Source: Clostridium sp. DSM 17811 | GTDB taxonomy: Bacteria > Bacillota > Clostridia > Clostridiales > Clostridiaceae | Direction: 5' to 3' | DNA: 48,079 bases | Assembly: GCF_018861905.1 (NCBI RefSeq) | Contig: NZ_JAHLDU010000027.1 | Coordinates: forward strand, 1 to 48,079 | Shown: positions 18,641-25,574 of the stretch, one piece after another | Position numbering within the stretch: the first letter of the stretch is position 1 | Layout: every line of letters begins with the position of its first letter | Made by a program: the position numbers and the translations under genes | The notes under the pieces: model-generated | The model's input: the letters and a program-made list of their open reading frames with translations, nothing else | Told to the model about the DNA's origin: nothing | Database searches by the model: none

Positions 18641-18930
18641 TCATGCATAAATGGAGTGTATATTCTCAATTAGACAGCTTTTATGCAGTAAAATAGAGCT
18701 GTGTTGCATATCAAAAGAACATGAATGAAGGTATATGCTATTTATAGGTACATAAACAACGTCGTGAAAGGAATAGGTTTGCTTTCAGATGTTGAGCCGA
18801 TAAAAGCTATCATCCTAAGTATTTACTTAAACTATGATAGCTACGAAAACTGCTCGATGTCTGAAACGAACTCTTGAACGATGCCGCGTTAGCACTGCTA
18901 TGGCGATTCAATCTTTCACCTCTTTCTGAA
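18641..18930. repeat. Structured repeat S1 (second copy S2 at 37842)
   Basis: The first ~150 bp, starting ATGCATAAATGGAGTG, are about 80% identical by eye to 37842-37990. The following part is relatively GC-rich and folds: AGCTATCAT and ATGATAGCT enclose a nested AAGT-ATTT-ACTT stem (about 18808-18845). It lies downstream of the IS91-type transposase relic, where an IS91 oriIS end would be. It is either an IS end or a small structured RNA. Confidence 0.45.
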
Positions 18931-19045
18931 ATTAGATTTAAATTTACGACCGTTACTGTAATTTCCATTAATGTATCTATAACCCTCATAAATAATGATT
19001 ATTTTAAAAAATAGACGTATTTCCCCCCTCTCCTAAATCAAGACT

Positions 19046-19903
19046 TTATGCTATTTTATTTGTTTCTCTTGGAGGAGAATAGTTTTGGCGATCCAACTTC
19101 TCCTTTGTAATCATTTTACCTTTTCCACAGCAAGAACAGATATTTATATCTATTCCTGTCAGCTTAAGAAGAAGCTCGGCCGCACTTAACTTAACATTTG
19201 AATTTTCACTTTTACTTTGGACTGCATCTGTAAGTTTTTTGCATTTTTGAAGTCTGGTTGATCTGTTTCTATTGCTTAATATTCCATAGTGTCTAATTTA
19301 ACAAACTTCCTTGGTAAAACATGCATGAAAAATCTTCTCATAAGTTCAGCTACAGTAAGAGTCATAAATTTTTCTTTATTATGGTCTTTATAATCTCTCC
19401 ACTTAAATGTTACATATCCATTTTCTAAATTCACAATCCTATGATTGGATATAGCCACTCGGTGAAAATATCTACCAAGGTACTCAAGCACGTGCTCTGT
19501 ACTCCCGAAAGGGGGTTTACAGTATACAACCCATTCTTTTTTATATAACCTTACCTATAAAGCTTAGAAATATGTGTTTTTCTGTTAATTCTTCAATTCC
19601 AGTAGAATATTTGAGAGCATTACTATAATAAGCTTTTTTAAGATAAAATAAGAATTTCGCTCTAAATTTTCTTGATAAAACTTTCACTGGAATAAAAAAA
19701 TCTTTATTTGAGTTTATCCATCTTGTGCCATCAGAAGTTAATCCACCACTTGGTACTACACAATGTATATGAGGATGATTCATAAGGTTTTGACCAAAAG
19801 TGTGAAGAATACTCATAAAACCAATTTGGGCTCCTAAATATTTTTTATCTTTTGAAAGTTCAAGTAATGTTTCTGAAACGGCATTAAAGAGGATAGAATA
19901 CAT
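19046..19903 (-). pseudogene. IS91-family (Y2-type) transposase relic
   Basis: Pieces of a rolling-circle HUH transposase lie in order on the minus strand. 19903-19541 carries QNLMNHPHIHCVVPSGGL, the HxH-bearing motif of IS91/IS801 transposases. 19491-19276 carries LEYLGRYFHRVAISNHRI and FMHVLPRKF. 19270-19046 reads into a C-terminal ICSCCGKGKMITKEKL zinc motif ending NKIA-stop. The N-terminal zinc-binding domain is missing, and a deletion/frameshift near 19500-19540 removes the segment with the catalytic Tyr pair. Not mobile on its own. Confidence 0.85.
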
Positions 19904-20034
19904 CTCCTTTTGGTTTGTAAGAGTTATATAGTTAAGTTCTTGATGTATATTACATAATTTGACTAAATATAAATAAATTTATGATTGCAAGTGGATTTTA
20001 TACTTATTTGTAAATAATTATGGTAAAATATAAA

Positions 20035-20191
20035 TGTATATAGAAGAATTGCTTTTCGTTAGCGATACGCAACGCAATTATTTCAAGTGAGGGACATATG
20101 CTCCTCGTGTTTACTTTTATAAATTATGTTGAAATTTTCTTCATTTTTTATCTGTGAGTTTTTGGCAGAATGTTGAATTCTTCTATATACA
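20035..20191 (+). ncRNA. Retron msr-msd non-coding RNA
   Basis: The 16-bp repeat a1 (20035-20050, TGTATATAGAAGAATT) is perfectly complementary to a2 (20176-20191), the outer stem that retron RTs need for branched RNA-DNA synthesis. Directly after a1, TTAGCG offers the usual branching G context. Two msr-like stem-loops follow: GCG-ATA-CGC enclosed by AATTGC/GCAATT, and GAGG ... CCTC around GACATATGCT. The rest, up to a2, would be the reverse-transcribed msd. The RT start lies 23 bp downstream. An AT-rich -10-like TAAAAT precedes a1. The exact msd boundaries cannot be set by eye. Confidence 0.85.
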
Positions 20192-20213
20192 CATTTTTAA
20201 GGACGTGATTTAG

Positions 20214-21872
20214 ATGTTTAAAAAAACTGATCAACAAATAAAAGATTGTTTTTATAAATTAAAAAATAGATCTGATGTGTCGGATCTATTAGAAATAGAA
20301 GATAAGAGTTTAAGATATTTTTTGTATGTCAAAAGGCCAGAAAATTTATATGTTACATTTACTGTATTAAAGAAAAATGGTAATAAACGTATTATCAATG
20401 CTCCTCAAGCGGAATTAAAAAGTATTCAAAGAAAACTAGCCTATATATTAAACCTAGTTTACAAAATAAAACCTTCTACCCATGGATTTGTAATTGGGAA
20501 AAATATTGTTACAAATGCAAATAATCATTGTAAACGAAAAGCTATTTTAAACATAGATCTAAAAGATTTTTTTACACAGATTCATTTTGGAAGAGTATTA
20601 GGGATGTTAGTAAAAGGACCTTATGATATAAGTAAAGATGCTGCTATAGTTATTTCGCAAATTGCATGTTGCAATGCTGTTTTACCACAAGGAGCACCCT
20701 CATCTCCGATAATAACAAATATGATTTGCAGTCCACTAGATACTAGATTAACTAGACTTGCTAAAAAAAATAATAGTAAATATACACGATATGCTGATGA
20801 TATAACATTTTCAACCTTTGATAAACAGTTTTCTAGCAATATGATAAATAGTGACATACTTAATTTAAAACTTGGCAAAGATTTAAATAAAGCGATAAAA
20901 GATAATGGATTTGTAGTTAATGAAGATAAAATATTTTTAAATACTAAGAATACTAGACAAGAAGTAACGGGATTGGTAGTAAATAAATTTACTAATATAA
21001 AAAGAGAATACTTAAAAAATATTCGTGCAATACTACACAATTGTGAAAAAGATAATGTTTATAATACTGCAAAAACATATGTAAAAAAAGGATATTGTAA
21101 AAATGGACAAATCAAAGCAAATATAGATGATAAAAATTATGAAACACAAGTGGTCTTATGGTTTAAAGCCGTTATTAAAGGAAAAATTAATTTCATTAAA
21201 GACATCCGTGGTAAAAATGATTTTATCTATTTAAAATGTGCTGAAAAAGCTAATATAATATTTAAAGATCAAATTTTTAACATTAGTAAATTAAAGGATT
21301 TTAAGGACAAAATAATTAGCAATGTGTTGGTATTGAAAGGCGATAATAACGGCGTTCAGGGTTCTGGTTTCTTGCTTAAAGATTTTGGTTTAGTAACTTC
21401 CTTTCATGTTACACAGGATAACGCTTTTTATAAGGCATATCATTATAATGAATATGAAGAAACTAGCCTTTGTGTTATATCTAAAGAAATTAATGAAATC
21501 AAATCTGATCTCAATATTGATTATGCAATTTATAAGTTTAATAAAGATAATGAAAATTTTTTAGAAGCAGGTAGTTCTGTAGAAGTTGGTGATAAAGTAA
21601 AAATCATAGGATATCCGAATTTTATGAAAGGAAATTCTTACAATGTTCAGACATGTTATATTACAAGCCGTAAGTATTATATGGGAGCGATTTTTTTTAC
21701 CGTAGGTGGTACTGTTTTTCATGGAGCTAGCGGTGGAGTAGTATTAAATGACCAAAACAAAGTAGTTGGTATTATAAAAGGTGGCGTTGTTAGTAATACA
21801 GAGAGCGAAACTAACGAAAATCAGGGGTTCGTTCCACTCGATATAGTATTAACCCATTTTCATCAACAATGA
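20214..21872 (+). CDS. Retron reverse transcriptase fused to a trypsin-like protease
   Basis: A 552-residue two-domain protein. Residues ~1-330 form a retron RT: NANNH at 101-105 (the NAxxH retron signature), NIDLKDFF with Asp115, QGAPSSP at 159-165, catalytic YADD at 193-196, and VTG at 251-253 (retron msr-binding motif). Residues ~365-550 form a trypsin-like serine protease: GSGF (383-386), SFHVT with His398, NIDYAIYKF with Asp436, and GASGG with Ser506, giving a complete His-Asp-Ser triad. RT-protease fusions are known among retrons; the protease is presumably the toxic effector, held in check by the msDNA complex. The ATG follows AAGGACGTG. No separate effector gene is adjacent. Confidence 0.93.
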   Translation: MFKKTDQQIKDCFYKLKNRSDVSDLLEIEDKSLRYFLYVKRPENLYVTFTVLKKNGNKRIINAPQAELKSIQRKLAYILNLVYKIKPSTHGFVIGKNIVTNANNHCKRKAILNIDLKDFFTQIHFGRVLGMLVKGPYDISKDAAIVISQIACCNAVLPQGAPSSPIITNMICSPLDTRLTRLAKKNNSKYTRYADDITFSTFDKQFSSNMINSDILNLKLGKDLNKAIKDNGFVVNEDKIFLNTKNTRQEVTGLVVNKFTNIKREYLKNIRAILHNCEKDNVYNTAKTYVKKGYCKNGQIKANIDDKNYETQVVLWFKAVIKGKINFIKDIRGKNDFIYLKCAEKANIIFKDQIFNISKLKDFKDKIISNVLVLKGDNNGVQGSGFLLKDFGLVTSFHVTQDNAFYKAYHYNEYEETSLCVISKEINEIKSDLNIDYAIYKFNKDNENFLEAGSSVEVGDKVKIIGYPNFMKGNSYNVQTCYITSRKYYMGAIFFTVGGTVFHGASGGVVLNDQNKVVGIIKGGVVSNTESETNENQGFVPLDIVLTHFHQQ

Positions 21873-22063
21873 TTTTTATAAGAGGTGCAAAGGCACATGC
21901 TGTTGCTGCCATAGAAGCAGGCTTAACTATGGAAGAATTAGTAGAAGCTTTTGTAATTGTAACTATTGTTAAAGGTATTAATGTGTTGTGCAAAACGGGT
22001 GTTTAAGCAATAAGAGCAGCGGAAATAAGATTTAAAGAAATAAACGTAAGCAAAAAAGAGTAA
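21873..22063 (+). pseudogene. Carboxymuconolactone decarboxylase-family relic
   Basis: Immediately after the RT stop the plus strand reads FIRGAKAHAVAAIEAGLTMEE, then EAFVIVTIVKGINVLCKTGV, a TAA where Glu is expected, and AIRAAEIRFKEINVSKKE-stop. This is the C-terminal half of a CMD/AhpD-type protein. The N-terminus is missing and one nonsense change is present. It was probably cut when the retron inserted. Confidence 0.6.
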
Positions 22064-22090
22064 CAATAAAAATTAGACTATGACGGAGTT

Positions 22091-22162
22091 AGCAAACATA
22101 AGCTTACAGTTTATGTAACTGCCTCCGAGGTCGTAGTAAAAACTGTAAGTTTTTACTTTGTA
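22091..22162. repeat. Type-2 dispersed palindromic repeat, copy 1
   Basis: A 72-bp element, nearly identical to 24352-24423. It starts AGCAAACATAAGCTTACAG and contains CCTCCGAGGTCGTAGTAAA and the hairpin TAAAAACT-GTA-AGTTTTTA. The inner CTTACAGTTT also pairs with AAACTGTAAG. Like type 1 it opens with AGCAAA, suggesting a related miniature element. It overlaps the 3' end of the minus-strand membrane gene. Confidence 0.7.
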
Positions 22163-22358
22163 TTCTATTTCCAAGCTTTAGCATTTCTGTTAATGTAGTA
22201 ATTATTTTTTGTGATTCGATAAATGCACTATTAGTATTTGCATATATAGTTAGTTGTTTGCTATTTTGATAGTAAACATTAGATTTATAAGCACCAATTA
22301 ATGAAAAAATGGTACCGACCGCACTTATAGCACTTATAATATAGTCCCACCACTTCAC
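22104..22358 (-). CDS. Small membrane protein with tail encoded by a repeat
   Basis: An 84-residue protein starting with GTG, 1 bp after the stop of the upstream gene, so tightly coupled. Residues 3-24 (WWDYIISAISAVGTIFSLIGAY) form one membrane helix, then a polar helical region. The last ~18 residues (SKNLQFLLRPRRQLHKL) are encoded by the type-2 repeat, so the native C-terminus has probably been replaced. Function unknown; possibly an accessory to the upstream immunity-like gene. Confidence 0.5.
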   Translation of the reverse strand: MKWWDYIISAISAVGTIFSLIGAYKSNVYYQNSKQLTIYANTNSAFIESQKIITTLTEMLKLGNRIQSKNLQFLLRPRRQLHKL

Positions 22359-22359
22359 G

Positions 22360-23052
22360 TTATATACCCCTTATCTTTTTATAGTAACGAAGAATTACAC
22401 ATGAATTTTCGTACTCGTTACCTAATTCATAAGCCTGGTCTTCATCCCAAGCAAAATCACCCATAACACCATTGAACTCATCCGACTTTTTCCCCAAATA
22501 GTTTTCATCTTGCAGGAATTTTGCTAATACAGAGTAATCAAAGGTTTTACCATCATCAACAGTTTGACAAATAAAAGCAAACCATCTTTCTTGATCGAGT
22601 GGGTGAGAAGAACCCGTAGATTTATTTGCTGACGAGCAAAACGCTTGTAGCTTTTTTAATGCTTTATCAGAAATTACTGATGTAGAATCAAATATATCCT
22701 CACTTGGTTTTGAAATAATTAATTCCGTATCACATTCTTTATATGGCTTTATGACATTATCATAAAACCTAACTAGTACAGCATTATACTCATCAACACT
22801 TAGTTCTGTTTTCACCAACGGAACAATATTCCCTACCCTGAGTTCAACTTTTGTTATTTTGTCACCTATATGGATAGAAACACAAGCTTTATCGACAAGT
22901 TCTCCATTATAATCAAAAAAAAGATATTCTTTTCATGGTTCCGACTGTTTCCTCAACTTCCAATCACCTACTGCATACTTTCCAATTTGGTTAATAAATT
23001 CAGACAACTGATTCACGGTACCTTGAAAATGTAACTCTCTATACGTTTTCAC
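22360..23052 (-). pseudogene. Unknown immunity-like protein, split by an internal TGA
   Basis: The frame from GTG 23052 (preceded by a GGGGGGG ribosome site) runs MKTYRELHFQGTVNQLSEFI, then GDWKLRKQSEP and an in-frame TGA at 22935-22933. It continues as KEYLFFDYNGELVDKA and the rest of the protein to 22360, for ~230 codons in total. TGA replaces what could be TGG (Trp). After the stop, an ATG at 22818 could express a 152-residue C-terminal part, but it has no good ribosome site. The fold (acidic, mixed alpha/beta, FAWDEDQAYELGNEY) resembles small immunity proteins. I cannot name the family. Confidence 0.6.
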
Positions 23053-23348
23053 TATTCCCCCCCCTATAATTGTTTAAAAAATTAAGTCCTTTTACGTCCT
23101 TTATATGTCATATTTGTACAAGTTTGACATAACCGATTTATTTAATATTACCATTTAATCCTATTAAAATTAATAATAAACATATAGCTGTAATCATATG
23201 TTTATTATAAATTTTAAATCAGTATAAGGTGATAAGACAAAGATTTTGTTCATTATATTGCTACCTAGTAATAAGTCTATAGGATATCTTCGCGCAAGAA
23301 CTCAATATAAGCGTTCAAGAGACTGATGCTTCTCCAAGCCTAAATTCC
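23053..23348. other. Non-coding spacer with hairpin
   Basis: ATAATAAACATAT and ATATGTTTATTAT (about 23171-23208) make a 13-bp stem. TATGTCA ... TGACATA is found at ~23105-23132. No gene is recognised. Confidence 0.4.
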
Positions 23349-23376
23349 TTGACTATATGAATAATTGTTATATACT
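23349..23376 (+). promoter_or_regulatory. Sigma-A promoter of the repeat-linker protein
   Basis: TTGACT (23349-23354), a 16-base spacer and TATACT (23371-23376) lie 34 bp before the start codon. Confidence 0.65.
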
Positions 23377-23409
23377 GTTAATGATAATTCTAAAATTTGG
23401 GGGATAAAA

Positions 23410-23883
23410 ATGAAAAAGATTAAGAAGAGGAATTTTGTTATACTTGGAATTATTATTGTAGTAGCTTTGGTTATTATGATTAAAAATACAAGTACAGGCA
23501 CTGCAACTACAAGTTCAACTACAACTACTCCAGACACAAGTACAAGTACAGATACTACAACTACTCCAGATACAAGTACAAGTACAGATACTACAACTAC
23601 TCCAGACACAAGTACAAGTACAGATACTACAACTACTCCAGACACAAGTACAAGTACAGATACTACAACTACTCCAGACACAAGTACAAGTACAGATGAA
23701 CAAGTGTGGCAGTATTGCCAAGACAGGTGGGCTTACTACGATAAACTTAATGGTAAATATTCAGCAGACAAATATGATACAGAAGTATTTAATGACGCCT
23801 CAGCAAATTTTGGTATAACAGCTAGTGAGGCACAATCAACATGGGATAAAGTTGATATGGTAAAAAAAGGAGTAACTAACTAA
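23410..23883 (+). CDS. Membrane-anchored protein with Thr/Ser/Asp tandem-repeat stalk
   Basis: A 157-residue protein starting MKKIKKRNFVILG after a GGGGG site (the open frame extends upstream to 23365 without a ribosome site). Residues ~7-24 form an uncleaved signal anchor (VILGIIIVVALVIMI). A stalk of five identical 12-residue units TTTTPDTSTSTD follows, then a ~60-residue folded C-terminus (WQYCQDRWAYYDKLNG ... FGITASEAQSTWDKVD). It probably projects a small domain through the cell wall. Thr/Ser-rich linkers are often glycosylated. A hairpin terminator follows at 23908. Confidence 0.75.
   Translation: MKKIKKRNFVILGIIIVVALVIMIKNTSTGTATTSSTTTTPDTSTSTDTTTTPDTSTSTDTTTTPDTSTSTDTTTTPDTSTSTDTTTTPDTSTSTDEQVWQYCQDRWAYYDKLNGKYSADKYDTEVFNDASANFGITASEAQSTWDKVDMVKKGVTN
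23521..23700 (+). repeat. 36-bp tandem repeat, five units
   Basis: Five in-frame 36-bp units, each beginning ACAACTACTCCAGA, encode the 12-residue stalk. Units are almost identical (C/T changes only, the last one ending GATGAA), so copy number can vary by slippage. Confidence 0.95.
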
Positions 23884-23907
23884 AATAGTGCATCAACATA
23901 GTAATAC

Positions 23908-23942
23908 AAATAAAGCACCTACAAATAGTAGATGCTTTATTT
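23908..23942 (+). terminator. Terminator after the stalk protein
   Basis: AAATAAAGCA (23908-23917) pairs with TGCTTTATTT (23933-23942), just past the stop. Confidence 0.65.
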
Positions 23943-24199
23943 ACATTTTGATCTAATATGATTTATATTTAGTAAATATAAATAGTACAAGTATCAGTGT
24001 TTTACTATAAAAGCAAAGTAAGTGTATAAAACGTTTATCTTATTCACTTGTTTAAACCTCTCCAAGCTAGTCATAGAAACATTGTTCAGTGTTTTGTATT
24101 TCTAGTCATCATAATTTCTATAAAAACATCCAAAATAAAAGAACAAAAATGTGAAAGATTTACCCCACCTCCCCTACTTATATTCAAATTTGCTTCATA

Positions 24200-24319
24200 G
24201 TATCGCTTCGATAGAGCCGTTGGTATGACTGCGTTTAGCCCGTTTTAGCCACCAATAACGCCCATATAACCCTATCACTAGAGACCACGAATGAGGCTAT
24301 AACCACACCCTATCGATAC
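24200..24319. other. 120-nt stem-bounded, GC-richer element
   Basis: GTATCG (24200-24205) and CGATAC (24314-24319) bracket a segment much richer in G/C than its surroundings. On the minus strand it reads GTATCGATAGGGTGTGG and ends with CTATCGAAGCGATAC, so both ends can pair. It has no open frame. It could be a small structured RNA, an IS end or an attachment site. Confidence 0.35.
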
Positions 24320-24351
24320 AATTTTATTTTTCTCAACAAAACGTAGTCATT

Positions 24352-24423
24352 AGCAAACATAAATTTACAGTTTATGTAACGGCCTCCGAGGTCGTAGTAA
24401 AAACTGTAAATTTTTACTTTGTA
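24352..24423. repeat. Type-2 dispersed palindromic repeat, copy 2
   Basis: The same 72-bp element as 22091-22162 with only a few differences; the compensating changes AAGCTTACAG/CTGTAAG and AAATTTACAG/CTGTAAA keep the stem. It ends 13 bp before the Doc relic. Confidence 0.7.
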
Positions 24424-24436
24424 AGGAATTAGCTAA

Positions 24437-24604
24437 ATGAAATATATATCAGTTGAATATATTCTGAAGTTACATGAAAAGTTGATAAGTACAACTTGTG
24501 GTTCAGATGGAGTAAGAGGTATAGAACTTTTAAAATCGTCAATTGAGAACTCAAAAGTAACATTTGACGAATAAGATTTATACAAAACAATTGAAGAAAA
24601 ATGA
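24437..24604 (+). pseudogene. Doc/Fic-type toxin N-terminal relic
   Basis: The plus strand reads MKYISVEYILKLHEKLIS, then GSDGVRGIELLKSSIENSKV, a TAA, and DLYKTIEEK-stop. This matches the N-terminus of death-on-curing (Doc) toxins. The catalytic Fic motif HxFxDGNKR is absent because the gene ends first. No antitoxin gene is visible upstream; the type-2 repeat lies there instead. Confidence 0.6.
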
Positions 24605-24721
24605 TCTAATTTGGGCCTGTTATCATTTCCCTTAACTCGTATAAAGTGCTAACCTGTTAACTTAATGATTAGATGTGACTAGAGTTTACTTGAAGTTACC
24701 TTTCTTCTACGATAATTTTTA

Positions 24722-24789
24722 ACAAATTCGCTTCACTCATAAAATCCCCCGGGGGACGTGAACAAATTATAAATACAATTTGTTTTGCT
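24722..24789. repeat. Type-1 dispersed palindromic repeat, copy 2
   Basis: A 68-bp element with the same order of blocks as copy 1: CAAATTCGCTTCACTCAT, then CCCCCGGGGG, then ACAAATTAT/ATACAATTTGT, then TTTTGCT. Confidence 0.75.
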
Positions 24790-24842
24790 GAAATCCTAAT
24801 GTATTCGGAATAGCTCATAATATTATTCTTGTTACAACACGA

Positions 24843-24881
24843 AAATACCGTAAAATTTCATTTCTGAATAATACGGTATTT
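24843..24881. terminator. Hairpin terminator
   Basis: AAATACCGTA (24843-24852) pairs with TACGGTATTT (24872-24881), downstream of the minus-strand gene at 24945. Confidence 0.6.
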
Positions 24882-24944
24882 GAATAAGTTTTATATATTC
24901 CAACACTCATAGCCTTCATAATATAATAATGGATAATTTTTGTT

Positions 24945-25208
24945 TTAGGTTTCACTTAATACATTTTTAATCATATAATCTTTTACTTCATTATATGTAT
25001 ATTCATTAGAATTATATAATACTCCGGAATAATCACGATAACCCGAAAGAGCTATTTCAGCGAGCATTACTTCAGTATATCCAAGTTTTTTAAACTCATC
25101 TTCAAAACGTCTAGCAATAGTTCTAACATCAAGAGATCTTACATCTTTTCTTGTAACAATCCCTTGTTTAATATAGAATCTTACTGCTTCTTCAATTTCC
25201 TTTAACAT
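24945..25208 (-). CDS. Small conserved-looking hypothetical protein
   Basis: An 87-residue acidic helical protein (MLKEIEEAVRFYIKQGIVT ... RRFEDEFKKLGYTEVMLAEIALSGYRDYSG). It has an ATG at 25208 with GGAGGTATCAGAAT upstream and a terminator after it. No family is recognised. The clear ribosome site, complete ORF and terminator argue it is real. Confidence 0.65.
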   Translation of the reverse strand: MLKEIEEAVRFYIKQGIVTRKDVRSLDVRTIARRFEDEFKKLGYTEVMLAEIALSGYRDYSGVLYNSNEYTYNEVKDYMIKNVLSET

Positions 25209-25313
25209 ATTCTGATACCTCCATATAATAAAATATAAGTTTCATAGTATTACACAATTTTAACCAATTATACAAAATTATATCATATGTTTACTTATCA
25301 TACCTATATTGTT
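25209..25313. other. Upstream region of the 87-residue gene
   Basis: AT-rich, with no clear gene. Confidence 0.3.
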
Positions 25314-25382
25314 AGCAAATTCACTTCGCTCATTAGAACCTCCGTTAGTCACGAATAAATTGTCACCAAAATTTGTTTTACT
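25314..25382. repeat. Type-1 dispersed palindromic repeat, copy 3
   Basis: Starts AGCAAATTCACTTCGCTCAT and ends TTTGTTTTACT. The stem has small mismatches. It is followed by the same sequence (CTATTAATTCTCAAAT) as copy 1, so it was duplicated together with the McrBC unit. Confidence 0.7.
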
Positions 25383-25445
25383 ATTAATTCTCAAATATTT
25401 ATATAATATATTTGCAACATCTCTTAGACCAAGTTATTAATTCTT

Positions 25446-25570
25446 AAGAAAAGCACCTTTTATTTAATAATGTTATTTACCACCCTTATAAATTTAGTTT
25501 TATTTAACTCACAATATTTTTATAAACTTCCACTGATTGTGCTGATGCATGATCTGATCCTTTACCCTTA
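25446..25570 (-). pseudogene. Relic of the small McrBC-linked gene (copy B)
   Basis: It matches the 3' half of the gene at 11728 (GKGSDHASAQSVEVYKN) and then carries stop codons. Its 5' part is deleted up to the end of mcrC copy B, which replaces the native McrC C-terminus with RLKRCYY. Confidence 0.6.
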
Positions 25571-25574
25571 CCTA

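Noticed and set aside
20214-21872. Group II intron or DGR reverse transcriptase
   Set aside because: No maturase/X domain or domain V-like RNA downstream and no template/variable repeat. NAxxH, VTG and a1/a2 repeats fit a retron.
23521-23700. 36-bp regularly spaced repeats as a CRISPR array
   Set aside because: The units are directly joined with no spacers and encode an in-frame protein stalk.
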